Positions 12,933 through 23,250 of a stretch of DNA of 64,000 nucleotides are shown here, piece by piece. The stretch is from positions 1,960,001 through 2,024,000 of the forward strand of contig CM061098.1 in assembly GCA_030770545.1 (NCBI GenBank). The letters are read 5' to 3'. The notes beneath the pieces were generated by a model. It had not been told where the DNA came from. It saw only the letters and a program-made list of their open reading frames with translations, and made no database searches. Made by a program: the position numbers and the translations under genes. Each line of letters opens with the position of its first letter. Position 1 is the stretch's first letter. This DNA is from Macropodus opercularis (Eukaryota > Chordata > Actinopteri > Anabantiformes > Osphronemidae).

Positions 12933-12938
12933 TTTATT
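12933..12938 (-). terminator. thegl: polyadenylation signal AATAAA (THEGL)
   Basis: On the minus strand AATAAA occurs in gcttagaataaaaacc, about 120 bp beyond the THEGL stop codon at 13057-13059. This supports the end of the minus-strand gene. Confidence 0.6.
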
Positions 12939-13056
12939 CTAAGCTACTTTACAGACAACTTGACAACAGCGTAAATAAACAGTTCATTTTGAAAGAAATG
13001 TCTTGTGCTAAAGGACACAGCTGTGAGAGTAGGAGGAGGACATGAGGAGGGCTGGA

Positions 13057-13547
13057 TCAGTTTCCTGTGTCCGTCGAAGGTGTGGGCTCAGTGTCCATCC
13101 TGTTGGGACAAAACGTGATAAGTGTGAAACGAAACCACAGAAAAGTGACCAGTCTTCAAATCGTTAAACGGTGCCTTATTATTCCTGCAGTACTGGTTTT
13201 ACTCCACTGAGCTGAAGGCAGGAATTGGAAACGGAGCAATGGATCTGCTAAATGCAGGGAAGAGGAAAACGAGGCGTCAGGAAACCAGAGGCTACTTCAG
13301 AGCGTAGCCGGTACGCCCACCCACACCCTGCAGGTCTCCACTAATCCCAGATTAGATGGGGTTGAAGCAGGTCCTTGAGATGTGAACTGTACTACAGCAG
13401 AGCCAGGAGACTCCCCAGCCGGAGCCCCAGCCTCCTCTGAGAAGCTCCGGGAAGGGAAGAGGCCGTGGAAGAGTCTAGTAAATCTTCTTACTCTCAGGCT
13501 GCACATGCATCACATAGAACTGTTCACAAAGCCAATAACTGCTCCTG

Positions 13548-13614
<67 letters not shown>

Positions 13615-16600
13615 GACTGCACATGCTAAAATGCACAAGCAAGGCATCATTTACCCGTCTGCTGAAAACTCGCCAAGTCTCCAAGGTCTCAGACTCACAC
13701 TGAATAAAAACCTCCACACATGGCGGCGATACAAACACCCGAGCAGATCAACGTGTCAAACCGAGCTCAGACAAACGCAGAGATGTGGTTTTATTCTTGC
13801 TCATCTGCTCTGAGCTAAAAGATCTGAGACCAGCATTGTTTCGTAGAAATGGAAACGGAATCCAAAACCAAACACATTAATGCTTCACATCCACAGACGT
13901 GCACTGAAACGAGCTGATCATTCAACCTTCAAAAGATCCAATGACGGTGAGATGAACATGATCTTTGCCTGCTCATTAAACCTGGTATTCATTTAAAATG
14001 TGTCCAAAGCCGAGGTCGTCGTGTCTGTTGTGCCGCTTCGAGCACTGACCGGATGCTTCTCCGGCTCCACTCTGGCTTTCGTGGAGGCAGGTAGTCCTTC
14101 GGAAGCTGCTTTGGTTGTGCCAGCTGTTCCACTCGGGGGCTTGCAGTGGCTCTTCTCGCTGCTCTGGAGACCTGTTTCACAGCAATTGGTCATTTTTAGA
14201 GGGCACGGGTACATTAGACAGTCCTGGTATAATCCAGAGCCACTGACTGCTCTTACTGTCCAGATGGATTCACCCGGTCGTCCGAGCTCGTAGCAGCTGT
14301 TGCTGTCCTTCACCTTGGGCAGCGACAGCTGGACTAGTCTCTGAGAGACTCTGACTTTTCTGGAGGCAGCGGAAACAATGGAGGCAACGCTCTGTGGGGG
14401 GAATAGATGGAGGAACATCCGATACAACAAAAAGCTATTTGAGGAGTTTGGGGGCATAATACATGTAAATGTGCATCTGCTTATAAATCCAATATTGCAA
14501 CAGAACAGGTTTACAAACAGGTTTACAGGCTTTGAATGGTCTAGTGGAGCCGTTATCAGAGGAAACAGTAAACTGCAGAATCCCTCTGCTCACCCATCTC
14601 AGCTCAGCAGCAGTAGACTGAAGCAGAGCGGATCCAGGTACTGGAGTCTAAAAGCCTTTTAATGCGTCCACTAACCCAATCTGAGGCTGGTGGGGGTGAA
14701 ACTCTCACCTGTCTGTTGTACTGAAAGTCTGGATGGTTCTGTTTGGGGCTGGAGAGCCGCAGCAGCCGAGGTGAGACCACAGCAATTCTCACTCCGGGCC
14801 GGATGTGGCAGATGCCGTCGGACTGAGGAGTGCGGGGAGTGTGAGGAGGCCTGTGGGACCGAGGCAAAGGCCTTTGAGGGAGCCGCGCGGAATGGACGTC
14901 TACATGCTGACTTCACTCTAAAGTTAGCAAACATCTCTCATCCTGACACATGGAGCGTCAGACTAAATAAGTCGTGGTTTCAGACGGAAGCTCCAGGAAT
15001 TGTGCGAACTATTATATTTGCCCGAGGAGTCGTCCTAGTGCTCTGGAACCTTTCCTCCAACGAGGCCACACCTCAAACATTCAGCGCACGTCTGCGTATC
15101 GAAGCTTAATTTAACGTTGTGCTGTGCAGTCAGTGAAATAAAAGCCTGGATGCATCCGTCACTGTGCCCAACAACAACACGCTGCGTTGCTGCTGCGTTC
15201 AGGGTTTACATAAAGACTTCCTACAGTCTGTGGGTCCTGAACTCTACACAATGGGCTCCATTGTCTCTGTTGCTCGCTCTCCCACAGTCTGATGCTGAAA
15301 CAACAGACGTCCTTTTCTTGGCTTCCTCACCCACGACTGAGACGTTAGTGTTGGACGAGCGCTTCAGCTTTATGATCCATTTTATCCTGCAGCGATTAAA
15401 CGCTCGACTCCGTTTTCTCCACAGGGAGAATGAAGCGAGAGTTGGATCTGGGACTAATCTTTAAAACAGACACCTGAACGAGTTTCTCGTGGCCCTAACC
15501 CATTGGTTTGATGAAAACCTCAGCCTACGCCTGGATTTGGGCAGTTTCTCCCCATTCGTCCCGACAGACACCCTCTAGCTTCATCAGATTGGTTGGGAAC
15601 ATTTTGGAAGCCGGTCTTCCGGCCGTGAGGGGTTTGTGCCACTCCAGTGTTCCCCAGGTGTCTGTACCGTTCTCAGCTCTGACCGGTTGTTTAAGCGACT
15701 ACGGTCAAAACTAACTGTCATGAAACATTTTAACGTAAAACCCTTGAATCTTGAATGAATCTTCTCCTTTGGGCTCTAGAAGCTTCAGCCTCTGCGAATA
15801 AACTCTGGACTTTATTAGGTGCGGCTCAGTTGAACCTTGGTCGGGTTGTTACCCTGCCTCCTGGGAGCTGCTCCTGGTTTTGGGTGTGGACAGGCGAACA
15901 ATGTTTTCGTACTGCGACGTCTTGGAGGAAGCGCGCTGCGTCTTCCTGAAGCTCGTCTCCTCCTCCTCCATCTTCCTGCAGGAAAATGGAAGCTGTTACC
16001 ACATCCATTACAGAGTGTTGTTCTTTTGTCAACAGAGAGGAGGGGACACAGAACAATGGACAGATGTCGGTGCTCAGCTGCTGACGAAGGTACGAGTGGA
16101 AAAAAATCATCCGCTCACACAAAAACATTTCACTTATGATGTTTAAGTACTTAGTGACTAGAATGAGCCACAGTCAAAAGCTTCCCGCTGAGTTTTCTGT
16201 ACGGGGTAAAATAATGGTTGCGTAAAGTGTGTTTACACCACATACTCCACATAATCCAATTTTCTCATTTGCAGCTTTTATGTTTTAACAGACAAGTTCT
16301 GACAAATTTATCGATAATTAATCTGAACCGTAGTCTTTCTATCACACAAGAACAAACTAAGATCGGTTTTTAATGCATAAAGGTGAAAAGGCCGCTTTTC
16401 CGGGCAGCTTAGCCCGGTTCGTGTTGCCACAGCTCCTCTGACCCAACCAGCAGGTGATTACTGTCATCTTCAATTACCATAAGTTCTATTTTGTGCAACG
16501 AGCTGCGCTTCCTGTGTGGGTGCCTGATTCTATTATGCTGTCGTGTTGTGCATTTAATCTGACGACTGATGAGGGGAAACGTGGAACAATGTCAAAATAA

Positions 16601-17732
16601 AAGCCCCAGGACCTGCAGCTGCCATCGCGCTGCTGAGCTAATTGAGCCTGACAGCTCTCAGGGGTGTTCGTGGTGCAGCTGGCATCGGGCCTGAGCATCA
16701 CTTTACAGTTTCCTGAGTCCAATCTGAGGCAAAGAGCATCAGAGGAACATCTGAGTCATTAGCCGTCAGCTTTGCAAGCATCGTTTCAAATATGCCGGAG
16801 CAGCACAAAGTGCTTGTGTAGACTGATGCATGCACACAAACAGCTTTCCTCTCCCCCGCGGGCCTTTCTGATAGAGTCATCAATAACGGAGGCGAGGTTA
16901 CCGCCGGTGGTCCTCCCACGCTGAGAAGCCTCTTTTGTGCTGGGCCAGGTATTGGATCCGTGCGCTTGGAACAGCTCTGAGCGCTGACGTGGAGACGGGG
17001 CGGATTGGCTCCTGGTTGCCCCAGCGCAGCTTCTCACTGCTCAATGAAAAGACGGACAGTTTCCAGTAAGTGGCTGGTGCAGGAGCAGAATAAAAACTTT
17101 CCGAGCGGGCGATTACAAAGCGAAACAATGATGCTTTGAGTGATTTTGCCCCATAAAGCACAGTCCGAGATCAAACATCTGGATTTAATTCGGTCTCTTT
17201 GAGGGAAATCGCTCCAAGGAAAGGAAACACTGACCACAGAGGACACTGGATACTTCACGTTGGATCAGTGAACAAACAGGCAGTTTCATGTGACGCAACG
17301 GCCGGAACAGAACTTACAATCCTAGAAACATAAAACGCAGCATAAAAGGACATCGCAGCAGCAGAGTGTCTGCTTCAACGTGAAGACGTCGCGTCAGTTA
17401 GTCGTTTACCAAGGAGTCGTAGCCCAGGTGCTCTGGGAAGTTTTGTGCTGCGCCAGCTCCAAGATTCTGCAAAAATAACAAATCTGCAGTAAATTAGAGT
17501 TTATTTCAGGGACAGGATGAACATGGCGTCACTATGCGAGCGCTACTTAGAGGCTTAGTAGTAACGGGTCTAAAGCATCACATCAGTTGATCTGGGAATC
17601 ATCAAAGCCATAGTTCAACAAACACATGGAGAATATTCAACAGGTAGTTGGAGTAAACACTAAACTCAGCTGGACTGGGAACAAATCTGACACTGCCTCA
17701 CCTGTGTGATGGTCCACATCTGGAGCAGACAC
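13057..17732 (-). CDS. thegl: THEGL / SPMAP2L, THEG-repeat sperm microtubule protein (5' end unresolved)
   Basis: THEG-family proteins are testis-expressed and associate with axonemal microtubules of the sperm flagellum. Exons in transcript order: 17732-17702, 17466-17410, 15975-15853, 14850-14709, 14391-14257, 14171-14050, 13247-13203, 13099-13057. Every junction keeps frame and has GT/AG borders. Five exons carry one short THEG-type repeat each: RILELAQHK (R made across the 17702/17466 junction), NIVRLSTPK, SPRLLRLSSPK, SQRLVQLSLPK and SPRVEQLAQPK. The tail reads RSIAPFPIPAFSSVE then MDTEPTPSTDTGN and stop. No start codon could be placed: the 31-nt exon at 17732 must be joined to something upstream, or the gene starts at the in-frame ATG at 15971. 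The last two small exons rest only on frame and splice fit. Position between HOPX and ARL9 on the ARL9 strand matches human THEGL. Confidence 0.8.
13549..13612. repeat. (CA)32 microsatellite
   Basis: A perfect run of 32 CA dinucleotides, inside the THEGL intron between 14050 and 13247. It creates artificial open frames encoding His-Thr or Val-Cys runs on the two strands. Confidence 0.98.
15976..17409 (-). other. thegl: THEGL intron (1.4 kb)
   Basis: Intron between the exon ending at 17410 (donor gtaaac) and the exon starting at 15975 (acceptor cattttcctgcag). No further exon with a THEG repeat was found. The part near 16540-16720 is AT/GC balanced, low in repeats and free of long frames. Confidence 0.6.
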
Positions 17733-18138
17733 CTGCGAGAATCCAAACAAAGGCCGTAAGAACATGTTAGACGACAAACGACAGACTTTGATGCAGGACA
17801 TTTGCCTTGTTTTCCAGGGGTCATCTTCATCGTCTGGCTGCGGCCGCTGGCTCCTGATGGTATCACTCGGGTCTAGGGCTGTTATGGAACCAGGCGTCCT
17901 CAGCAACCGGATCCACACCGACCTCCTTGAAACCGGAGTCTGCGTGGGCCACTCGTCCACGCGCCGCCTCGAGGCGTCGTTTGCAGGCGGGTTGGAAAGT
18001 GATCCTGCACGTTAACAGCGAGGCCGACTGCGTTTTCATCAGATCACAGCTACGTGTTAGCAGCTAGTTTTACATCTCTACATTCTGACTGGACTTATGC
18101 TTACAATGAATGAAAACACGCCACTTTACTACAAACTG
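17733..18138 (-). other. interval between THEGL and the ARL9 3' end
   Basis: This should hold the missing 5' exon(s) of THEGL or its promoter. A weak acceptor (gttaacgtgcag, exon side from 18015 down) opens a frame that runs through most of the stretch, and a donor-like GTCGGT or GTGTGG follows near 17920, but no combination gave a convincing start. Unresolved. Confidence 0.35.
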
Positions 18139-18144
18139 TTTATT
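18139..18144 (-). terminator. arl9: polyadenylation signal AATAAA (ARL9)
   Basis: Minus-strand AATAAA in gtttaaataaacag, 518 bp past the ARL9 stop. The 3' UTR between them contains a 17-nt A run on the plus strand at 18501-18517 (T run in the mRNA). Confidence 0.55.
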
Positions 18145-18661
18145 TAAACATGAAAAACTACAAACAGTTTAAGGCCATATTGAACATTGAAGAAAAAAAA
18201 GTTACAAAATGACCATTTGAACAAACGTTTACATTTCTTCAGAACGGTGCATCTTAACAGATGACTTTAAAGCTGTAACCCCACAGCAGCACGACCCCGA
18301 CGAGTTTAACGGTTTCTTAAAGCTGCACTCAGCACTTTGCACGTTGGCGCCTCCACATGGCAGAAAGACGCCGATGCTTTTAAAGTGAACACCCAGTGTC
18401 GTCGGATGTCACAAACTGCAGCAGACAAAACCTGGCGTCAGCTCTCACCTGCAGACAACATCTGATGTGTAACATTCAAGGCTTTTTAAAAACACGCTTT
18501 AAAAAAAAAAAAAAAAAGAGAAAGCATGAACAAGTTTATCGTGTCCTAAACAACAGTAAGACGTGAAGAACGCGATTAAATGTTCTCACGAATAAATAAA
18601 ATGTTTTAACCAAGACGGCGCAGCAGAAAATGTAACAGGGTTACGTCTTAACCACGAGCGT

Positions 18662-20181
18662 TTATCTGCCCTCACAAACCATCTGCGTGATCAGGTCCTG
18701 AGCGTCCTGAACGCCTGAGCTCAGCTCTGCGTCGCCCTTCGTCGCATGGGTGCCGATGAGGAACAACCTGCGGTCCCCGACCTCGGACAGGGACAGAGCA
18801 TCGTGGAGTTCGGTGATGCCGCAGGAGCCTGGAAGATCCTGGATCACAGGGAGAACAAGGAGTCATTTGGACAGAGCTGGACCCAAACAGAGACATGATG
18901 CTGAACACGCATGAGTCTACGGTTTTACACAGCTCCAGACAATATATGAAATCAGATTTTTAGACCATAACTAATAATGAAATCTTCAAGGACATGTACC
19001 GTCCAGTGTGTCTTCCATGTTTTTCTGTCCCTCGTACCTGTTTGTTGGCCAGAACCATTAGTGGCAGGTGGGGGTCAGAGGTCAGCAGCTCGTGTAAATG
19101 CTTTTTAGCGACTGGGAAGAGCTGTGGGTTGGAGGAGTCGACCACGAACACCAGCAGCAGAGCCTTGGACACGTACCTCTGCCAGTACGGCCGCAGCCCC
19201 TCGTTACCTCCAACTGAAAGACGGGCAGACACCGGTCACTGCTCAAGCCCACGACTACTAGACTACAGAACGTGGCTGGGACGTACTCTCTAGGAACTCG
19301 ATGTGCAGGTCCTCCCTGCTGATGGAGACGGCGTTGAAGCCCTGCGTCGGCTGCGTGTCCCGGTCCACGCCACCGGTGGCAAAACAGTGCAGCAGACTGG
19401 TTTTACCGGCTCCATCCAGGCCCAGAACCAGCACTTGTGTCGCACCGGACGGATCAGGTCTGGACTGCAGCACAGACACCTTAATGGACAACTATTAGCT
19501 CATCATTTTACATAGTTACACGTTTATGTCTCTGAGACAAAAGTATTTACTTTTTGGTTTGTTTTGTGATCTTATCAACTTGGCAAACAGCAGCAGCTCC
19601 GTGATGATGAAGTGGATATAATAGACATTTTTATTAAGATCTGAATATTAAATATTTAAAATCTAATTAAAAGGTCGAGTGAGAATCAATGCAGCAAAAC
19701 GAAACATGAATAATAAATAATGAATATAAAGAATCCTATTTAAAAACGTGGTTTAATGTTTAACAGGCTTGAATAATTACTCTTTTCTTCGTTTTCCTGA
19801 ATCCTGCTACTTTCTGCGGGTGTCGAGTGAACCACACGAACATTTCAGGTGCAGCGGTTGAAGCGAGTTCATACGTAGAACATAGTCACTTAGAAACTAG
19901 TTCCCATTAACTAGTAAATGTCCGTGGGTCGTTGGCCTGATGCGTTTTACCTGCGGGCCCCCGGCAGCAGCGGACACTCCCTGAGCCGCAGCAGCGACCA
20001 CGGCGCCTGCTTCAGTTTCGGTTTCCTCTTCCTCTCTCCTCACGCCGCCCTCGTCCTCCCGCGGCCGCTGTTCAAGCGCCTTCTCCCCGCTGGAAGACGC
20101 GAAGTTCCAGATCAGATACGCGACTCCTCCCGCTACGGCCACGGACGCGCACAGGACGCCCGCCCCCCTCGCAGCGAACAT
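18662..20181 (-). CDS. arl9: ARL9, ADP-ribosylation factor-like GTPase 9 (4 exons, 253 aa)
   Basis: An ARF-family small GTPase of poorly known function. Exons: 20181-19951, 19464-19287, 19213-19038, 18838-18662; all junctions are GT/AG and the frame is continuous (762 nt with TAA). Residues 8-27 are a hydrophobic segment (GVLCASVAVAGGVAYLIW) that should anchor the protein in a membrane, followed by an acidic, low-complexity Glu/Ala linker to about residue 77. The G domain follows: P-loop GLDGAGKT at 92-99, switch I region around PTQGFNAVSI, switch II EIGG at 136-139, and NKQD at 193-196. The family-typical WDxGG of switch II is FLEIGG here, so the usual Asp is Glu; I recall the same change in human ARL9. 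The C-terminus has the SEVGDRRLFLIGT and DAQDLI segments also seen in human ARL9. The long N-terminal extension before the G domain resembles ARL10. Downstream neighbour THEGL and upstream block with SRP72 match human 4q12. Confidence 0.95.
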
Positions 20182-20703
20182 GGTGGCGGCCTACTGCGCT
20201 TCGACGGCGGCTTTTACGCGCATCGTCTCCGTTTTGCTGCGGCCGCGTCCTCTTCACCTCAACAAGTGGCTCAGCCAGACAGGAAGCTCCGGAGCAACTT
20301 CTCCGCGCGATATTTCCGGGAGGAGAGTTTGTTGATGCAGCGCCTCGGTCCAACCGGTTCAGGGCGCAGTTGTACCAAAGCGGGTTCAAGTTAACTGCGC
20401 TATAAAAAGGACCAGACGCGCAACTTCACCACAGAATCCACGAGACCTTAAACGAACCTGGACCCAGTCTGTGAAACCCGGAGCAGGTCATGGTTCCAGC
20501 GTCTGTATCAGCTGAACCAACACTGTGACCCTGGTTTCAATGCGGTGACGTCACGACTCTGCTTCACGGTGCACGATCTCTTCAGTGGAACCAGCACGTG
20601 ATTAAGGACTTAACCGAACCGAACCGAACCAGAATCTGGCGAGACTCGCTGGAACAAAGGCCAAACAACTGCTCGCTAAAAATAAATGAGAGATTGGAGA
20701 CGA
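20182..20703 (-). promoter_or_regulatory. arl9: ARL9 upstream/promoter interval
   Basis: 522 bp between the ARL9 start codon and the SNAPC1 polyadenylation signal. The proximal 200 bp are GC- and CpG-rich (for example tgctgcggccgcgtcc), which fits a CpG promoter for ARL9. On the plus strand, TATAAAAAGG at 20401-20410 points away from ARL9. Confidence 0.45.
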
Positions 20704-20709
20704 TTTATT
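20704..20709 (-). terminator. snapc1: polyadenylation signal AATAAA (SNAPC1)
   Basis: Minus-strand AATAAA in gttaataaatcg, 86 bp beyond the SNAPC1 stop, giving a very short 3' UTR. No poly(A) tract follows it in genomic DNA. Confidence 0.65.
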
Positions 20710-20794
20710 AACATATTTACATTTAGAGATTCCAGTTAAACTCTACCGACCCAGCAGATGGACCGGAACCCGTCCAGCCTCGCTGCCATTGCCT

Positions 20795-21853
20795 CTACGG
20801 AGCCACACGGGCTCCCTTCTTCACCACAGACGCCTCATGCTGCTCGGGGACACTCAGCAGCCACGTCTGGAACCTGCTGTCCTCCTGCGTCACCCCGAGG
20901 CTCTTCCAGGTCCGGGCCCTCAGGGACGGGGGCCTCTTTTTCGGAGCGGTCTCCGGCACCTGCTCGGGTCCTGAGCCGAAGGGATCCACCGGCTCTGGCT
21001 GCCGGTGCCTCCGAGACCCGGACGCCTGCTGGAAGTTGCTGTAGCTCCTGCTCTTGATGGAGGACAGCAGCCTGGCCCTCCGGCTGCTGGGCTCCTTCTC
21101 TGCGCACTCGGCGACCCTGGAGTCCTCGCCTCCATCATCCTGTGAGAAAGTCTTCTGCTGCCAGGTGATGAACGCTGACATGGAGTCTTTGAGGCGGGAA
21201 ACGAAGTCTGGGTGGGTCATGCGGACCTTGGCGCTCACCTCTTCAGTGGCCTTCTTCAGCTTCTCGTAGTGGGTCTGGATATTGGCCACCTCCTCCAGGA
21301 TGTCTGCGGAGAGGAGCTCCTGCACCGCCGTGCTCCTCGCCACAAACTCTGCGCACAGCGGCTCCTTCTTCGGCCTCCTCTGCTTCTGGAAGGTGAGGAA
21401 GTGCGGCATGGCCGTGTAGTGGATGGCTTTGGCCGCCACGAGCTTCCGGTAGACGTAGGCCACGTCGTAGTGGCTCGCGTCCGCGGTGTCCTTCACAAAC
21501 TTCTGGATGTGAACCCAGTCCTTGAGGGCGAACCGGATCTTCACAGGCGGCGCAGCGCGTTGGCAGTGATACAGGGCGAACATCAGGTACAAGCCTCCCA
21601 CCCGGATCTGGTAGCTGTACGGGGGCAGGAAGTACTTCACGGCCGTGGCCAGCGCGACTCGGCAGAACCTCTTCATTTCGCTCATGTTGTCGATTCCCGT
21701 GAAGACGTCGGAGAAGCTCATCTCCCTCCAAACGGCGGAGAACATCTCGTATCTCACCGAGTCGGTTTGCTGGAAACGAGCCAGGAGCTCGTCCACATCT
21801 TCGGTCAGAGGACTGAAGTAAAAATCCGAATACACAAGCGGGACACGAGGCAT
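20795..21853 (-). CDS. snapc1: SNAPC1 (SNAP43), snRNA-activating complex subunit 1, intronless (352 aa)
   Basis: SNAPC1 is a subunit of SNAPc, the nuclear complex that binds the proximal sequence element of snRNA promoters for RNA polymerases II and III. One uninterrupted frame from ATG (21853) to TGA encodes 352 residues. The N-terminal SNAP43 domain (about residues 15-190) is clear: RFQQTDSVRYEMFSAVW, YFLPPYSYQIRVGGLYLMF, KIRFALKDWVHIQKF, YDVAYVYRKL and HYTAMPHFL all match the human protein in order. Residues about 190-260 are a helical region (ADILEEVANIQTHYEKLKK), and the tail is basic and Ser-rich with the conserved SSIKSRSYSNFQQAS and SRRHRQPEP block. The ATG at 21853 is the only in-frame ATG near the start; the open frame continues upstream without one. 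Human SNAPC1 is 368 residues and multi-exonic on chromosome 14, so an intronless copy between ARL9 and SRP72 is unusual. The frame is intact with no stops or frameshifts, so it is probably functional. Confidence 0.95.
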   Translation of the reverse strand: MPRVPLVYSDFYFSPLTEDVDELLARFQQTDSVRYEMFSAVWREMSFSDVFTGIDNMSEMKRFCRVALATAVKYFLPPYSYQIRVGGLYLMFALYHCQRAAPPVKIRFALKDWVHIQKFVKDTADASHYDVAYVYRKLVAAKAIHYTAMPHFLTFQKQRRPKKEPLCAEFVARSTAVQELLSADILEEVANIQTHYEKLKKATEEVSAKVRMTHPDFVSRLKDSMSAFITWQQKTFSQDDGGEDSRVAECAEKEPSSRRARLLSSIKSRSYSNFQQASGSRRHRQPEPVDPFGSGPEQVPETAPKKRPPSLRARTWKSLGVTQEDSRFQTWLLSVPEQHEASVVKKGARVAP

Positions 21854-22521
21854 CGCGTCCACGGAACCGAACGAGAACCGTCCGGTCAGTGACCCCAGAT
21901 CAAGACAGGAGAGCCTCGCTATTAACCAATCAGCAGACACCTGTGCATACAAGTGGGCGGGGTTAATTATAGCAATTAGCCAATTAAAGAAAATCACCAA
22001 GTCAAGGCAAGAAAATTGGCCTTAGACAAACTGAGACCACTTTGGTTGTAAGCAAAGATTTGACTATTTGATCTAATTCATTTAAAATTGGTATCTGAAA
22101 AGGTTTTATTGATACAGCACGAATTACATGACGCCCTACAGGTCACTGGATTATACAGACATACACATACATGGAGGAGACGCAAGTATTAGCTGGAAAA
22201 ATACTTGAAATCAGATAGAAACGTAGCTTGTTTAATATGAATTCATTTTAAATTATTAATAAAATAACTGCTGACTCAAATGTGATCATCACCTTAACGT
22301 TGCACATTCACTTACACGTTTATAAACTAATATTTAATCCGTGGCGAGAAGAAGTCTTAATTTAGATTTGCTAATAAGATGATGAAAATTAACTTTGAAT
22401 AAAGGTAGTGGAGAGTTTGCCTACTGGTCAAGTTACTGTGTGAAGTAGAACAAATAAAAAACAAGGATGGGAGATGGAACATCTAACAAAAACCACTGTG
22501 GCAAAAGACTCACAGAAGAGG
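21854..22521. other. SNAPC1 5' flank / intergenic
   Basis: Between the SNAPC1 start and the SRP72 3' end. The first 150 bp belong to the SNAPC1 5' UTR or promoter; the rest is AT-rich. No TATA box or snRNA-type element was recognised. Confidence 0.4.
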
Positions 22522-22527
22522 TTTATT
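22522..22527 (-). terminator. srp72: polyadenylation signal AATAAA (candidate, SRP72)
   Basis: Minus-strand AATAAA in ctgaataaacctc, 724 bp past the SRP72 stop at 23251. The intervening sequence is AT-rich without coding potential, as expected of a 3' UTR. Earlier variant hexamers cannot be excluded. Confidence 0.45.
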
Positions 22528-23250
22528 CAGAGTTAACAAAATGGGGAACATGTTTGGCCAAAATAGTCTCTCTCCTCGTTTTCTAAAACATGCATCTGAC
22601 AGAAGTAAACTCGGTTTTAAATTTGCTTTCTAACACAGGGATTCTTAAATAAATACACTTTAGGCACAGCACCCACCAGCACAGACTGGCTGATGGTCAG
22701 GTACTGAAATAAAAAGGCGATGCAACCAGCCAGAGTGTGGCATCATTGTACTGGAGACACCCCCTCAAAAGATAACTTTGAGTTGCACCTATGAAAACTT
22801 AAAAATTAAGAGCTTTGTCCTGAGATGACAAAGATGAGATTATGATAAACTCATACTATTAATTTAGAAAGTCAACAAAGTAACTCACTGTGTAGAAGAT
22901 GCCTCAAGAGAAGTATTTTCATATAGAAATATGCAGTGAATGTCCCCAAATACCAAGTGAATATGCAGTAAAAGCACATTTCCTGTCCAGTGACCTTCAG
23001 CGATTTTAAAATTGTATATTCGTTTTACTTTCACTGTATAAAAGTCACAGCCATTTGCTAAGGAACAACAAAAAGTTACTTTTAATGGAATTGTCACTAA
23101 ATACTGTGGGGGGGCATACATTTAAATGACAGAAACTAAATGGATGATCCATAGAAAAGCAAAGAAATGTTTATGAAATTCTCTGTGATTTGAACACAGA
23201 CATTGGTTCATCATCCCGTAGCCCCTCTGTCTGACTTTTCTGTCCTCTGA

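Noticed and set aside
13382..13813. 143-codon plus-strand and 87-codon minus-strand frames with His-Thr and Val-Cys runs
   Set aside because: They are created by the (CA)32 microsatellite inside a THEGL intron.
15117..15464. Possible extra THEGL exon on the minus strand around 15.3-15.4 kb
   Set aside because: It has an acceptor and a donor but no THEG repeat, and the direct join of 15853 to 14850 is already in frame.
17637..17960. Reading the 17.4-17.9 kb exons as a separate small gene ending in HLGYDSLVND
   Set aside because: That frame also splices, but the alternative frame gives a THEG repeat (RILELAQHK) and joins in phase to the next THEGL exon at 15975, which explains more.
19918..20394. 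158-codon plus-strand frame
   Set aside because: Antisense to ARL9 exon 1 and its GC-rich promoter; the minus frame has the ARL9 N-terminus with correct splice donor.
21212..21892. 226-codon plus-strand open frame
   Set aside because: It is antisense to SNAPC1; the high GC at third positions of that gene keeps the opposite strand free of stops. The minus-strand frame matches a known protein.
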